From positions 146,859 to 210,858 of the forward strand of contig NZ_JADOER010000002.1 of assembly GCF_018739865.1 (NCBI RefSeq): a stretch of 64,000 bases of DNA, written 5' to 3'. The notes below the pieces were generated by a model that was given only the letters and a program-made list of their open reading frames with translations, was not told the DNA's origin and made no database searches. Below are positions 36,290-45,553 of the stretch, in pieces. A program made the position numbers and the translations under genes. The stretch's first letter is position 1. Each line of letters opens with the position of its first letter. This stretch comes from Leptothoe kymatousa TAU-MAC 1615 (lineage in GTDB: Bacteria; Cyanobacteriota; Cyanobacteriia; Phormidesmidales; Phormidesmidaceae).

Positions 36290-38773
36290 ATGGCAGTTCC
36301 AGACATCTACATTTCCCGCACCGTGGCCGAGCGGTTTTTAGAAGTGCTGGCTGCTTCGTTTGAGGCTCCGGCCAATCGTCCGGTGGTGTTCCATGGGTGG
36401 GGCTTGGGCGGTGTGGGTAAATCCACGGTGCTGGCCAAGGCAATGGAGGCCCACCGCAAGCGCTACCCCAATATTGAAACCATTGCTGAGGTGAAATTTG
36501 GCGATACGGCCAATGCCAATACGCCCCTGGGGGTGATGAAGGTGCTCTACGGCCAGTTGGCGGCCATGACCAATGAGGCTGAGGAAAACGAATTTTATCA
36601 GCTGGAGCAGCGCTACAACAGCACCCTGGAAACCCTCAAAACAGAAGCCGAAAGCGGCACTGGCCAGGCCGATGATAAACAAATCGATCAGCTAAAAAAG
36701 TTTAGTACCCTGGCGCTGCAAGGGATTTCCGCCATGGTGCCGGGGGGCAGTTTGGTGGGGGCTGGGCTATCGTTGGCCGCGCCCCACATTGGCGATGCGG
36801 CGGAACTCAGTGCCTCCATGTTGGATGAAGTGAAGGGCATCATCAGCCGCCATAGGGCTACTCGGGATGATCGGGAGCTGCAGGCCCTGATGCTTAACCC
36901 GCTATTGGAGCTAACCAAAGCCTTTGCCACATGTTTGCAAAGCAAAGCAGCGGCTCAGCCGGTTTTGCTGGTACTGGACTTTTATGAAAAAGTGCCCCCG
37001 GAAATAGACCAATGGCTTTGCAAGCTGCTGTTGGGGAATACGGAGTTGCAAAAGCACCCCATTCGCATTGTTACCGCTGGGCGCAAACAATTGCTCAATA
37101 AGGACCACTGGAGTGAGCGCAACCAGAATGATCGGGCGGTCTATGAACAGGAATTGGAACGGTTCGAGGATATTCAATCCAGGGAGTATTTGGCGGAAAT
37201 TGGCATCACTGACGATGATCGCGTCAGGCGTATTATCTCAGCGACCAGGGGGCTGCCCTATTACCTAAACTGGGTGCGGGAGGAATATCGTCGGGGGGAG
37301 GAACCGGACTTTACCGAGGGGGTGCAGGCGGTTAAACAGCTTTTGCTGCGACAGTTTAGCCTCCATGAAATTCAGCTAGTGCAGATTGTTGCCTGCTGTC
37401 GGTCGTTTGATGGGGACCTAATCAAGACGTTGACCCGCTGCGAAGGGTTGGAGATTCCGCTGCAAGAGAAAGAGACGGCTAAGGGGCGGTTTCGTTGGCT
37501 ATTGGACTTGCCCTTTACCCAGCGCACGACGGATGCCGGGTATCGGTTTGATGATGTGGCGCGGGATGTGTTGCGCCAGGCGTTTTATGAAGAGAGTCAA
37601 CAACAGTTTCGCGCAACCCATCAAACCCTGGCGGACCACTATGGTGGACTGGCGGATGAAGAGGTGTGGGAAGATGCCCATATTTCTGAAAAGTATGACA
37701 GTGAAGACTGGCGAATCTATCAATCGGAAGCCCTGTACCATCAGCTTTTTGCCCAGCCCCAGCAGGCAGAGCTGCTGGTAATTTCTCGGCTGTTAGAGAG
37801 CATTTACCTGGGCCATTTAGAGCTGGTGCAGGCACCATTGCAGGCGGTTGCGGCGGAATATCAAGAAGATATGCATCCCCTAATCAAGAAGGGGCTACAA
37901 ACCTCTTTGCAGCAGCTCAGTCCAATGGTGGAAAAGGGTTGGTGGCTAGGGTGGTCAGAGAATTTAGGGCAGCTAGTACAACAAACGGAAACGGCTATTA
38001 AAGCGTCCTTAGCTCTTTGCTGGAAGCGGACGGAGAAATTAAAGGGTCTGGCGAAGTTTGTTGCGTATTTTTATCAATCAAAATACGGTGCAGAGAGTTC
38101 AAGGGAGAGTTATTTATTGAAGGCACAGACTCAGAGTGATGAGATTGTTACAGTAGATGCGCCAGAGATGAGCTGTAATCTTCTTACTTTTGATTTAGGG
38201 CCTGCTTTACGAAGAATTGGCCGTTATGGGGATGCGATCGCTGCCTATGACGCCGCCTTAGCGATCAAACCGGACCTACACGACGCGCTCTATAACAAGG
38301 GCAATTCGTTGGCTAATCTGGGGCGCGATGAGGATGCGATCGCTGCCTATGACGCCGCCTTAGCGATCAAACCGGACAAACACGAAGCGCTCAATAACAA
38401 GGGCAATTCGTTGGCTAATCTGGGGCGCGATGAGGATGCGATCTCAGCCTATGACGCCGCCTTAGCGATAAAACCGGACGACCACGAAGCGCTCAATAAC
38501 AAGGGCCTATCGTTGGCTAAGATGGGGCGCTATGGGGATGCGATCTCAGCCTATGACGCCGCCTTAGCGATCAAACCGGACGACCACGAAGCGCTCTATA
38601 ACAAATCTTGCGCCTATGCCCTTTGGAACAAACCAGACGAATCCCTAAAATTTCTCCAAAAAGCGATTGAGCTTGCCCCTGAAGAATATATCGAACTGGC
38701 CAAAACCGACACCGATTTCGACGGTCTTCGCAACGACCCACGATTTCAGACCCTAATCGCCAGCCCACTGTAG
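36290..38773 (+). CDS. STAND-type P-loop NTPase with C-terminal tetratricopeptide repeats
   Basis: 827 residues. Walker A GLGGVGKST is at 38-46, Walker B PVLLVLDFYEK near 223-233, and the sensor-like segment RIVTAGRKQLL and GLPYYLNWV complete a STAND/NACHT-like switch. Winged-helix and helical regions follow, then at least four TPR units near residues 645-785 that are nearly identical. The architecture is that of signal-sensing switch ATPases, many of which serve in antiphage or self/non-self conflict. No separate effector domain is seen at the N-terminus (it starts directly with the NTPase), so the output is unknown and could reside in another protein. Confidence 0.85.
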   Translation: MAVPDIYISRTVAERFLEVLAASFEAPANRPVVFHGWGLGGVGKSTVLAKAMEAHRKRYPNIETIAEVKFGDTANANTPLGVMKVLYGQLAAMTNEAEENEFYQLEQRYNSTLETLKTEAESGTGQADDKQIDQLKKFSTLALQGISAMVPGGSLVGAGLSLAAPHIGDAAELSASMLDEVKGIISRHRATRDDRELQALMLNPLLELTKAFATCLQSKAAAQPVLLVLDFYEKVPPEIDQWLCKLLLGNTELQKHPIRIVTAGRKQLLNKDHWSERNQNDRAVYEQELERFEDIQSREYLAEIGITDDDRVRRIISATRGLPYYLNWVREEYRRGEEPDFTEGVQAVKQLLLRQFSLHEIQLVQIVACCRSFDGDLIKTLTRCEGLEIPLQEKETAKGRFRWLLDLPFTQRTTDAGYRFDDVARDVLRQAFYEESQQQFRATHQTLADHYGGLADEEVWEDAHISEKYDSEDWRIYQSEALYHQLFAQPQQAELLVISRLLESIYLGHLELVQAPLQAVAAEYQEDMHPLIKKGLQTSLQQLSPMVEKGWWLGWSENLGQLVQQTETAIKASLALCWKRTEKLKGLAKFVAYFYQSKYGAESSRESYLLKAQTQSDEIVTVDAPEMSCNLLTFDLGPALRRIGRYGDAIAAYDAALAIKPDLHDALYNKGNSLANLGRDEDAIAAYDAALAIKPDKHEALNNKGNSLANLGRDEDAISAYDAALAIKPDDHEALNNKGLSLAKMGRYGDAISAYDAALAIKPDDHEALYNKSCAYALWNKPDESLKFLQKAIELAPEEYIELAKTDTDFDGLRNDPRFQTLIASPL
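38231..38638 (+). repeat. Four 102-bp coding repeats (TPR units)
   Basis: Units begin at 38231, 38333, 38435 and 38537, each 102 bp (34 codons), and differ at only a handful of bases, mainly around ctacacgac/aaacacgaa/gaccacgaa and ggccta/ggcaat. This is far more similar than protein function requires, implying recent duplication or gene conversion. Confidence 0.92.
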
Positions 38774-38936
38774 GGTGCCGTTAGCGCTAGCGTAATGCAC
38801 CGATATTGCTTGGCTTCGAATTATCCACACCATATCAATGCTTGTTTGTCTCAACAATAAATTGGGAATGCTGCTAGTGCCATAAAACTCTCCGGGAATC
38901 TACCCAACTTTTAGATTTCTCCTGAAACCTGTCATT

Positions 38937-40880
38937 TTGTCGGCAGGTTCAAGTAGATCTGCTAGTCAGCGGTTGCCGTCCTTTACCCATCCATTCTCCA
39001 TGTTCCACAACAGCTTGGAAGCCTACCCGCCCCATGCCCTAGGCGATTTCAACCCTGTTGCCAATGCCTACCTTCAGGATGGTCCCATCGTTCCCAGCCA
39101 GGCGCTCACCACCCTTGAACCCAACCCAACTGTTAGCACCATAGAGGCCCAATTCGAGCTGCCCTGGCACCAGGCCCTACAGCTAATTGACCAGTTTCTA
39201 GAAACCGATACTGTCGATGATTTGCTGGGTGTGGGCGGTGATGATTACCTGCACCAGCTAGTCAATGGCAATACCGGTCCAGATATCCTGGTGGCACCCG
39301 ATGGTTTAGCCGCTTACGGTGCCCACGGAGCCTATGCCGCCAGCCAGCAAACGATTTACCTGGCAGACTCTTTACTGCCACAACCTGGGGCACTGCTATC
39401 CGTACTTTTAGAAGAATTGGGTCACTGGGTAGACCATCAAGTAAATCCAACGGATACCGCCGGGGACGAAGGGGCCATGTTTGCCGCCCTGGTTCAAAGA
39501 CAACCCCTCTCCCCTGCCCAGTGGGCCACGCTCCGCACGGAAAATGACCATGGCGAGCTATTTCCCGGTGGCCCAGCGGTGGAATTTGCCCAAGGTGGGT
39601 TTACCACCACCACTGGCACCGTTGACATTGAAGTGCTGTTCGATAGCGGCAAAGCTGCCGGAGAATTAGGTCTCTATAGCCTCACGGGCATGGAAGCCTT
39701 TACCCCTGGGTCCGCAGCCTATATCCAGGAGGCAATTCGTCGTGCCCTTAGCAATGGCACCGAGGGGGCTCAGGTTTTCTCGGATATTGCCCATGGGGCA
39801 AAACTCTCGGGAGAGCTAGGGGAAACCAACCACAATGGCGGCAGCTTTGTGGGCACGCAAACCGTCACCCTAGCCGCTGGAGATGAATTTGGGTTTATTC
39901 TTGCCGTCGATGGTGCTCTCCAAGCGGGTGGCCCCGTTTTGTTTTCGGTGGCGGCCGCCAACTCAGGTGGCCAAGAACAATTTGCTGAGATGGCCGACGG
40001 CGTTGTGGCCCTAGAGGATATTGCCCTCTCGCAACAGTCGGATGCTGACTTTAACGATCTGATTATTCAAGTCTCTGGGGCCAGTGGGGACCTCAGTGCG
40101 TTGTCCCAGGTAATTGACCCGATACAAACCTGGTTTGAGCTGCCCCTGGCCCAAACTATTTTGGCGGAGGCTGTTGTCAATGGTGTTTCAACATCAACAG
40201 GCCAGAACGTATTGACGCCTATTACCAGCGCCGTATCCGATACCGTGGCAAAATTTACGCCCGACGCCACTGAAGCCGATATCCAGGCCAGCGGTGCCCA
40301 GCAAATTACCCTAGGTAATCAGCGTATTTATATTGGCACCAACCAAGTCTCTAGCAATAACCAAAACCCTATCCTTGCTAGCTTTGGTAGCCAAACTTGG
40401 GTGGGCACCGACTATGAAATTACGGGCACCGATGGCCGTGGCCTTGGTTTAGCGTGGACTGGCACCGACCTCTACGCTGTGTTTACCGTCGATGGGACCC
40501 AGGGGAGCCCCAGCGAGGACTTTCGCCGTAAAAGCCAGGGGGCAACAACGGCCTGGTTGCGCAGCTATGGCCAAGGGGGTGGGGCCAAGGCCTCTGTGAT
40601 TAGTCAGATTGATCCGGCGACAGGGGAGCTGGTGGCCGCCGCTTACCTGTCGGCCATTCTGAGCAGTGGCAACAGTAATACCTTGACGGTCCAAGATATG
40701 GGCACCAACGCTGACGGTAACCTGGTGGTGCAAGCCGAATCATTTTTCTCGCCCCGTCGTCCCGATGGCACCGCTATGACCCAGGTGGAGACCCAATTGG
40801 ATTCTCCCTTTGCCTACACGATAGAACTGACGCCGGACCTAAAACGGGTGGTAAGCACCAGTGCCGTCGGCTGGATTTAA
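38937..40880 (+). CDS. Secreted-type protein with DUF4114 domain
   Basis: Frame of 647 codons from a TTG at 38937. The ATG at 39000 (MFHNSLEAYPPH) is an alternative. An N-terminal region common to large cyanobacterial extracellular proteins carries LLEELGHWVDHQVN followed by GDEGAMFAALVQRQPL. This is a zincin-like EELGH segment that lacks the full HExxH signature. A DUF4114 domain (LAAGDEFGFILAVDGAL ... QQSDADFNDLIIQVSG) lies near 310-380, and the last 200 residues form a beta-rich repeat-like part. No classical signal peptide, so export would be by a type I-like route. No transporter lies nearby. Confidence 0.8.
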   Translation: MSAGSSRSASQRLPSFTHPFSMFHNSLEAYPPHALGDFNPVANAYLQDGPIVPSQALTTLEPNPTVSTIEAQFELPWHQALQLIDQFLETDTVDDLLGVGGDDYLHQLVNGNTGPDILVAPDGLAAYGAHGAYAASQQTIYLADSLLPQPGALLSVLLEELGHWVDHQVNPTDTAGDEGAMFAALVQRQPLSPAQWATLRTENDHGELFPGGPAVEFAQGGFTTTTGTVDIEVLFDSGKAAGELGLYSLTGMEAFTPGSAAYIQEAIRRALSNGTEGAQVFSDIAHGAKLSGELGETNHNGGSFVGTQTVTLAAGDEFGFILAVDGALQAGGPVLFSVAAANSGGQEQFAEMADGVVALEDIALSQQSDADFNDLIIQVSGASGDLSALSQVIDPIQTWFELPLAQTILAEAVVNGVSTSTGQNVLTPITSAVSDTVAKFTPDATEADIQASGAQQITLGNQRIYIGTNQVSSNNQNPILASFGSQTWVGTDYEITGTDGRGLGLAWTGTDLYAVFTVDGTQGSPSEDFRRKSQGATTAWLRSYGQGGGAKASVISQIDPATGELVAAAYLSAILSSGNSNTLTVQDMGTNADGNLVVQAESFFSPRRPDGTAMTQVETQLDSPFAYTIELTPDLKRVVSTSAVGWI

Positions 40881-40915
40881 GCGCGTCTTTTATTTGCTCA
40901 ACGCTCCACCAAGGC

Positions 40916-41254
40916 TCAGCTATTGGAAAAATGTATAAACAACCCAGAACCATCCACCTTATGGTGTTCCTTTTGGGTGAGAAATTCGGCAAAGTCTCGC
41001 ACTTCGGCTAGGACATCTTCCGGCAAAGAATTTAGCATCTCCACCACCCGCGCTTGGATGGCCTCTCGTTCTAGCTGGATATCAAGCTTGGACAGGGTGA
41101 GCACCTGGGACGATTTACCCATGCCAGTTGTAAATTCAACCTCATAGCAGTCGCTATCTTGATAACACTGCACCACGGCGCCACGGCTGCCTTTCCTTAA
41201 GCCGTAGGTTTTTATATCACGGGTGAGCGTAACGATATCCAGCTCTTTAATCAT
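40916..41254 (-). CDS. DUF4926-like domain fused to an antitoxin-like tail
   Basis: 112 residues. Residues 1-60 form a small beta-barrel of the DUF4926 type (IKELDIVTLTRDIKTYGLRKG ... CYEVEFTTGMG). Residues 63-112 (QARVVEMLNSLPEDVLAEVRDFAEFL) match the DUF2281/VapB-like helical segment often found in type II antitoxins. No toxin gene is adjacent on either side, so it is an orphan regulator or a remnant. Confidence 0.72.
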   Translation of the reverse strand: MIKELDIVTLTRDIKTYGLRKGSRGAVVQCYQDSDCYEVEFTTGMGKSSQVLTLSKLDIQLEREAIQARVVEMLNSLPEDVLAEVRDFAEFLTQKEHHKVDGSGLFIHFSNS

Positions 41255-41725
41255 CGGTTGAATAGTGGTACCTGTTGTGTCAAATGCTTGGCTCTTGGTG
41301 ATGTTGGGCCTGCACCTAGGCCAATGACTGTAGGATGCCTAGCCAGTGTTCCCTGAATAATTTTCTGACCATATTCTCTCGTAAACGAATAGGAGAGCCT
41401 TTTGGTGATGCTGCTGACTGAATGGATGCATAAGCCCATGGGGCTTACCATTGGCCAATGGTTGATGCATAATCCAACCCAAGGAACAGCAACGCTCTCG
41501 CTATACTCCTTCCATGGCGATTGTTATTAACCCGATGCAATTGCTGTAGCTTTAATAATTCTTGTTCGATGTGAACCGTCGCCCTTGTGAGCCATCACCC
41601 TTTTGGCGTGGGCCGTTATTTGCTGAGTAAACCACTGTGGGGCAGGTCATCCATCCATGCCCGAAGTTCCCTAACGGTTTATTATTAATGGGAAGGAAAA
41701 TATACGCAGCAACGTCCCTAACCCC
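41255..41725. other. Intergenic region upstream of cpcS
   Basis: About 470 bases with promoters for the flanking divergent genes expected. No supported gene, tRNA or strong hairpin. Confidence 0.4.
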
Positions 41726-42340
41726 ATGGATGTAATGGAATTTTTCCAGCATAGTGCTGGACAATGGCAGTCTCAACGAACCACTCACCATCTACCCTTT
41801 CGACGGGCTGAGCTGGGGGGCTCTAATATTACCGTTGAGCCTCTGGATAAGGACAACGAAAAAATTATTGCCATTTGCAACCTCCATGAAATTGATCCAG
41901 CCTTGGCCGTGGGTGGTGCTTACGTGGCCTGGAATGGAGAAATGGCCTGGGACCGTGACGGTGAAGGTAACCATGAGGGCACAACGGTCTTTGCCCTGGT
42001 GCCCGATGATGATAATTCCCGTAAGGGGCGACTATTGCGGGAGCGCGGATATGCGGAAATTGTCCCCGTGGTGGGTCGCTACGAAATGGATGATGACGAT
42101 GGCCTGGTGCTAGAAACCGAATATGACACCATGAGTTCGGTGGAGCGGTTCTGGTTTGTCACCCCGAATTTACGCATGCGCAGCAGCATTGTGAAACGCT
42201 TTGGTGGCCTAAGTACCGCATCGTTCTGTGCGGAAACCCGCTTTGTCGATGGTAAGGCCATTGAGGGCAAGCCCCTGGAAGAGGACGCTGCCATTGAAGC
42301 CTTTGAGCAATCGTCACAGCTGGCGGCCATGGGCTGGTAG
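41726..42340 (+). CDS. cpcS: Phycobiliprotein lyase, CpcS/CpeS type
   Basis: 204 residues. The N-terminus MEFFQHSAGQWQSQRTTHHL is diagnostic of the CpcS-III lyases, lipocalin-like proteins that attach phycocyanobilin to Cys84-type sites of phycobiliprotein beta subunits and allophycocyanin. Further conserved features include FRRAELGGSNI, VERFWFVTPNLRMRSSIV and SFCAETR. The gene is not next to phycobilisome structural genes. A strong hairpin follows. Confidence 0.94.
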   Translation: MDVMEFFQHSAGQWQSQRTTHHLPFRRAELGGSNITVEPLDKDNEKIIAICNLHEIDPALAVGGAYVAWNGEMAWDRDGEGNHEGTTVFALVPDDDNSRKGRLLRERGYAEIVPVVGRYEMDDDDGLVLETEYDTMSSVERFWFVTPNLRMRSSIVKRFGGLSTASFCAETRFVDGKAIEGKPLEEDAAIEAFEQSSQLAAMGW

Positions 42341-42363
42341 GTCTATCCTGCTCTTAAATTGCG

Positions 42364-42407
42364 TATCAAAAGGGGGACATCCACATGGGAATGTCCCCCT
42401 TTTGATA
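42364..42407. terminator. Strong bidirectional hairpin after cpcS
   Basis: A 17-bp perfect stem TATCAAAAGGGGGACAT / ATGTCCCCCTTTTGATA with a ten-base loop. It is 24 bases past the cpcS stop and about 230 bases from the stop of the convergent peptidase gene. Confidence 0.85.
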
Positions 42408-42635
42408 TCTGAGATCTTGCACCAGATCGGTTTTGAGCCTACAACCCACGTTAGGTTCAAAACCCAACGCTAATTGAGGGCTGTCCCCTAAAGGGACAAG
42501 ATTCGCTTAATGGCCCTGTACTTGGACTTTTAGCGATCCTCTAACCCCTTTAGTGGGTTTTGATTCAATTAGCCTTGGAACTTTCGGTGGGCCGGGCATC
42601 ATCACCAGGTACAAGATTTGAGATATCAGTTATTC

Positions 42636-45326
42636 CTAATCCTCGATCAGCCTTTCGCGCTTGGGTCTGGGGGGCTGTCGATCTTCAAATCGATAGTCTT
42701 TTTTTATTTGATTATCGGCCTCTGTCTTTGCCTTGGCTTTGGCTTCTAGGGTTTCCAAACGACTCTTCAGATCTTTATTGAGCTGTTTTACGTCATCTAG
42801 ATCTTTGCGTAGTTCGTGCACCGCTTGATCTGAGCCGATGGCCCTACGCACTCGACCCATGGCCTCTTCGGCACGGCGTTTAACGCGTCCGTCGGGGCTT
42901 TGTTCTGCGAGGCCCTGTAATACGCGCACCGCCCCCGATACTTCCATTTGGCCTAGGGCGATAACCACAGCCACCTGGGTGAGGAAGAATTCTTCTCGGG
43001 CGATGGCGGCGAGGCGATCTAAAATGCGGTCTATGTTGATTTTGGTCTGTCCGGCGGCAATTTTGCCGAGGACCCGAATGGCATTGAGCCGCAGGGCTTG
43101 GGGAATGCCTAGTTCTGTGTAGGGTAGCAACAGGTCTAGGGCATCTGCCGAGGACTTGAACATACTTAGACCACTGATGGCACCGGAGCGCACCACTTCG
43201 TTCCAGCCCGCCCGCTCTTCTAAGACCATTTCTAGTAGGCTAAGGGTCTTTTTCTCTTTGTTTTTGCCATTGTCGAGGGTGCTAGAGCCAACTCTTCCGA
43301 GGGCTGTGGCCGCTGCACCTTCAACGTAGTAGCTTTTGTCTCCATTTCTGACAACAGATTTGAGGGCCTTGTAGCTTTCTGTTGTTTTGATGCTCCCTAG
43401 GGAATTGACGACCGCTCGGCGCACTTTGGGATGTTTGTCGTTGAGGCCTTTGATCAGGCCATCTACGGCTTGGGATAGCTGAATGGTGGCTAAGGCTTCG
43501 GCCACTTCGGCCCGTACGGCCCAGAAACTATCGTCTACCAGGGCGGTGCTTAGGGTTTCTACTGCGGCTAGGGTACCTTTCTTGGCAATGGCTTTAGCGG
43601 CATATAGCCTGGAAATGGGATCGGGGTCGTGCTTTAGCTGGGCTTGGAGCTCCTTGAGGGGATAGTCGAGTTTGACGGTTTTGAGGGTGTGGTTGCCCAC
43701 ATCGAAGCTGATAAAGTCGGGCTTGCGTCGTAGGGGGAAGTAAAATGCTTGCTGCCGTTCGTGGACTCTGACGGTAACGGTTTGGACATCGGCGGTATTG
43801 TTGTCTACGTAGCCGAAACCGATGGGAATTTTGAGGTCAAATAGGCCTTCTTGTACCTGGGATTTGCCGTCAGCGACCTGGGTCTGGGTGACGAGGAGTT
43901 TGACGAGATTGCTGTCGCTGTCCCAGCTATATTTGACGCTGTAGTCGGGGTGTCCACCGCGATAGACATATTGGTCAAAGAGATACCGCAGATTCTTGCC
44001 TGTGGCTTTGTCGATGGCGCGCAACACATCGACGCTTTCGACGGTGCTGTGGGCGTTATCTGTGAGCAGGGTTTGGAGAGTTTTGGTAAATAGGGAGTCG
44101 CCTAGGGCCTGGCGGATCATGTGGTAAACGCAGGAGCCTTTTTCGTAAATGTGGCGGTCGTATAGCTCGATCGGTTCCCGATAGATGTGGGTGACCAATG
44201 GCCGACGGTAGCGGCTGGCATCTTCTGCGAGATAGTCGCGGGCATGGTTGAGGTGGTAGTACATGGCCTCGTCGCGACCGTAGGCTTCTTCTAGCCACAG
44301 CACTTCGGAGTAGGTGGCCATGCCTTCTTTTACCCAGGCGTGGGACCAGTGATTGATGACGATGAGGTCGCCAAACCATTGGTGGGCTAGCTCGTGGGCC
44401 ACTAGGGTTTCGGAGCGCAGGTTGTCGAGGGCCGCCCGTTTATCGAGTAAACACCGATCGGTGAGGAGGGTGGTGGTGGTGTTTTCCATGCCGCCGAAAA
44501 TAAAGTCGGCGGGGCAGGCCTGGTCGTAGTTGGAAAAGGGATAGTCGTAGCCAAAGACCTGGCTGAACCGCTCCATCATTTGGGGCGTTTTGCCCATGGT
44601 GAGGTCGATTTGGTCTTTGCGACCTTTGGCCACATAGTAGCGTACGGGGCGGCCGCGCCAGTCGGTTTCGATGCTGTCGTACTCGCCGATGGCCAGGGTC
44701 ATTAGGTAGCTGGGGTGGACCTTGTCTAGCTGCCAGTGGTAGGTTTTGGTTTTGCCTTGTTCTTCGGTGGAGATGAGTTCGCCGTTGGAGAGGGCAAAGT
44801 ACTTTTTGGGCACCCGTACCCGCACTTCTGAGGTGGCGAGCTGACCGGGGTAGTCGAAACAGGGAAACCAGAAGCGAGAGTCTTCGTCTTCTCCCTGGGT
44901 CCAGACCTGGTAAGGCTTATCGGGATAATGGTCGTCGGGGGCGATGAAGTAGATGCCGCGCTGGGGTTCTTTGACGGCGTAGGTGATGACTAGGGTGATG
45001 GGTTGCCCGGCGGCGGTGGGTTTGCTGAGGTGAATGTGGAGTTGTTCTCCGTCGTAATCGAATTTTTGTTGCTGTTCTGCAATGGTGATGGAGGCAATTT
45101 TTAGGCTGACGGCATCGAGGGTGAGGCTATCTATGCCGTTGCGCACTGGGTTGAGGCGAATGGAGCAGGTGCCTTTGTAGCTTTTTTTGGGGATGTCGAA
45201 ATCGAGGTCGAGGGCGATGTGCTCAACTTGGCCGGGGCGATCGGGGTTGTAGTGGGGGGAGGCGCCGGGTAGTTCGAAGGATTTGTGGCCGTTTTCATCG
45301 GCGTTGTAGTAGGCGGCGACGGACAT
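42636..45326 (-). CDS. M1-family zinc aminopeptidase with HEAT-like repeats
   Basis: 896 residues. The exopeptidase motif GGMEN is at 278-282, the zinc motif HELAH at 311-315 and the third ligand Glu334 in WVKEGMATYSE. From about 590 on, HEAT-like repeats appear (AAKAIAKKGTLAAVETLSTAL; VRAEVAEALATIQLSQAVDGL; VRRAVVNSLGSIKTTESYKAL), and the C-terminus is a charged coiled coil (LRKDLDDVKQLNKDLKSRLE) with a basic end. The catalytic part resembles leukotriene A4 hydrolase/aminopeptidase N and would clip N-terminal residues from peptides. Cytoplasmic by lack of a signal peptide. Confidence 0.94.
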   Translation of the reverse strand: MSVAAYYNADENGHKSFELPGASPHYNPDRPGQVEHIALDLDFDIPKKSYKGTCSIRLNPVRNGIDSLTLDAVSLKIASITIAEQQQKFDYDGEQLHIHLSKPTAAGQPITLVITYAVKEPQRGIYFIAPDDHYPDKPYQVWTQGEDEDSRFWFPCFDYPGQLATSEVRVRVPKKYFALSNGELISTEEQGKTKTYHWQLDKVHPSYLMTLAIGEYDSIETDWRGRPVRYYVAKGRKDQIDLTMGKTPQMMERFSQVFGYDYPFSNYDQACPADFIFGGMENTTTTLLTDRCLLDKRAALDNLRSETLVAHELAHQWFGDLIVINHWSHAWVKEGMATYSEVLWLEEAYGRDEAMYYHLNHARDYLAEDASRYRRPLVTHIYREPIELYDRHIYEKGSCVYHMIRQALGDSLFTKTLQTLLTDNAHSTVESVDVLRAIDKATGKNLRYLFDQYVYRGGHPDYSVKYSWDSDSNLVKLLVTQTQVADGKSQVQEGLFDLKIPIGFGYVDNNTADVQTVTVRVHERQQAFYFPLRRKPDFISFDVGNHTLKTVKLDYPLKELQAQLKHDPDPISRLYAAKAIAKKGTLAAVETLSTALVDDSFWAVRAEVAEALATIQLSQAVDGLIKGLNDKHPKVRRAVVNSLGSIKTTESYKALKSVVRNGDKSYYVEGAAATALGRVGSSTLDNGKNKEKKTLSLLEMVLEERAGWNEVVRSGAISGLSMFKSSADALDLLLPYTELGIPQALRLNAIRVLGKIAAGQTKINIDRILDRLAAIAREEFFLTQVAVVIALGQMEVSGAVRVLQGLAEQSPDGRVKRRAEEAMGRVRRAIGSDQAVHELRKDLDDVKQLNKDLKSRLETLEAKAKAKTEADNQIKKDYRFEDRQPPRPKRERLIED

Positions 45327-45553
45327 AGATTTGGATGTGACTGTGGGGTAGTTTTGGGTATCTAGGGTAGCGTTTTCTAGACGAAATCGCTGCTTACCGT
45401 TGGGATACTTAATTGGCGGTGGCTTAGTATTTTGGGTGGCTGGTGATGGGGTTAGATAGGATCGCTTTTTTCTTTGATTTGGAGGGGGAATTTGGGGGCC
45501 TGGTGGGATGGGGTTTAGGCTGGATATAGCTGTGTTATGAATTCTGCTGTTTG

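Noticed and set aside
38231..38638. TPR repeats as a DGR variable region
   Set aside because: Differences between units are few and not concentrated at adenines or NNY codons. Simple tandem duplication explains them.
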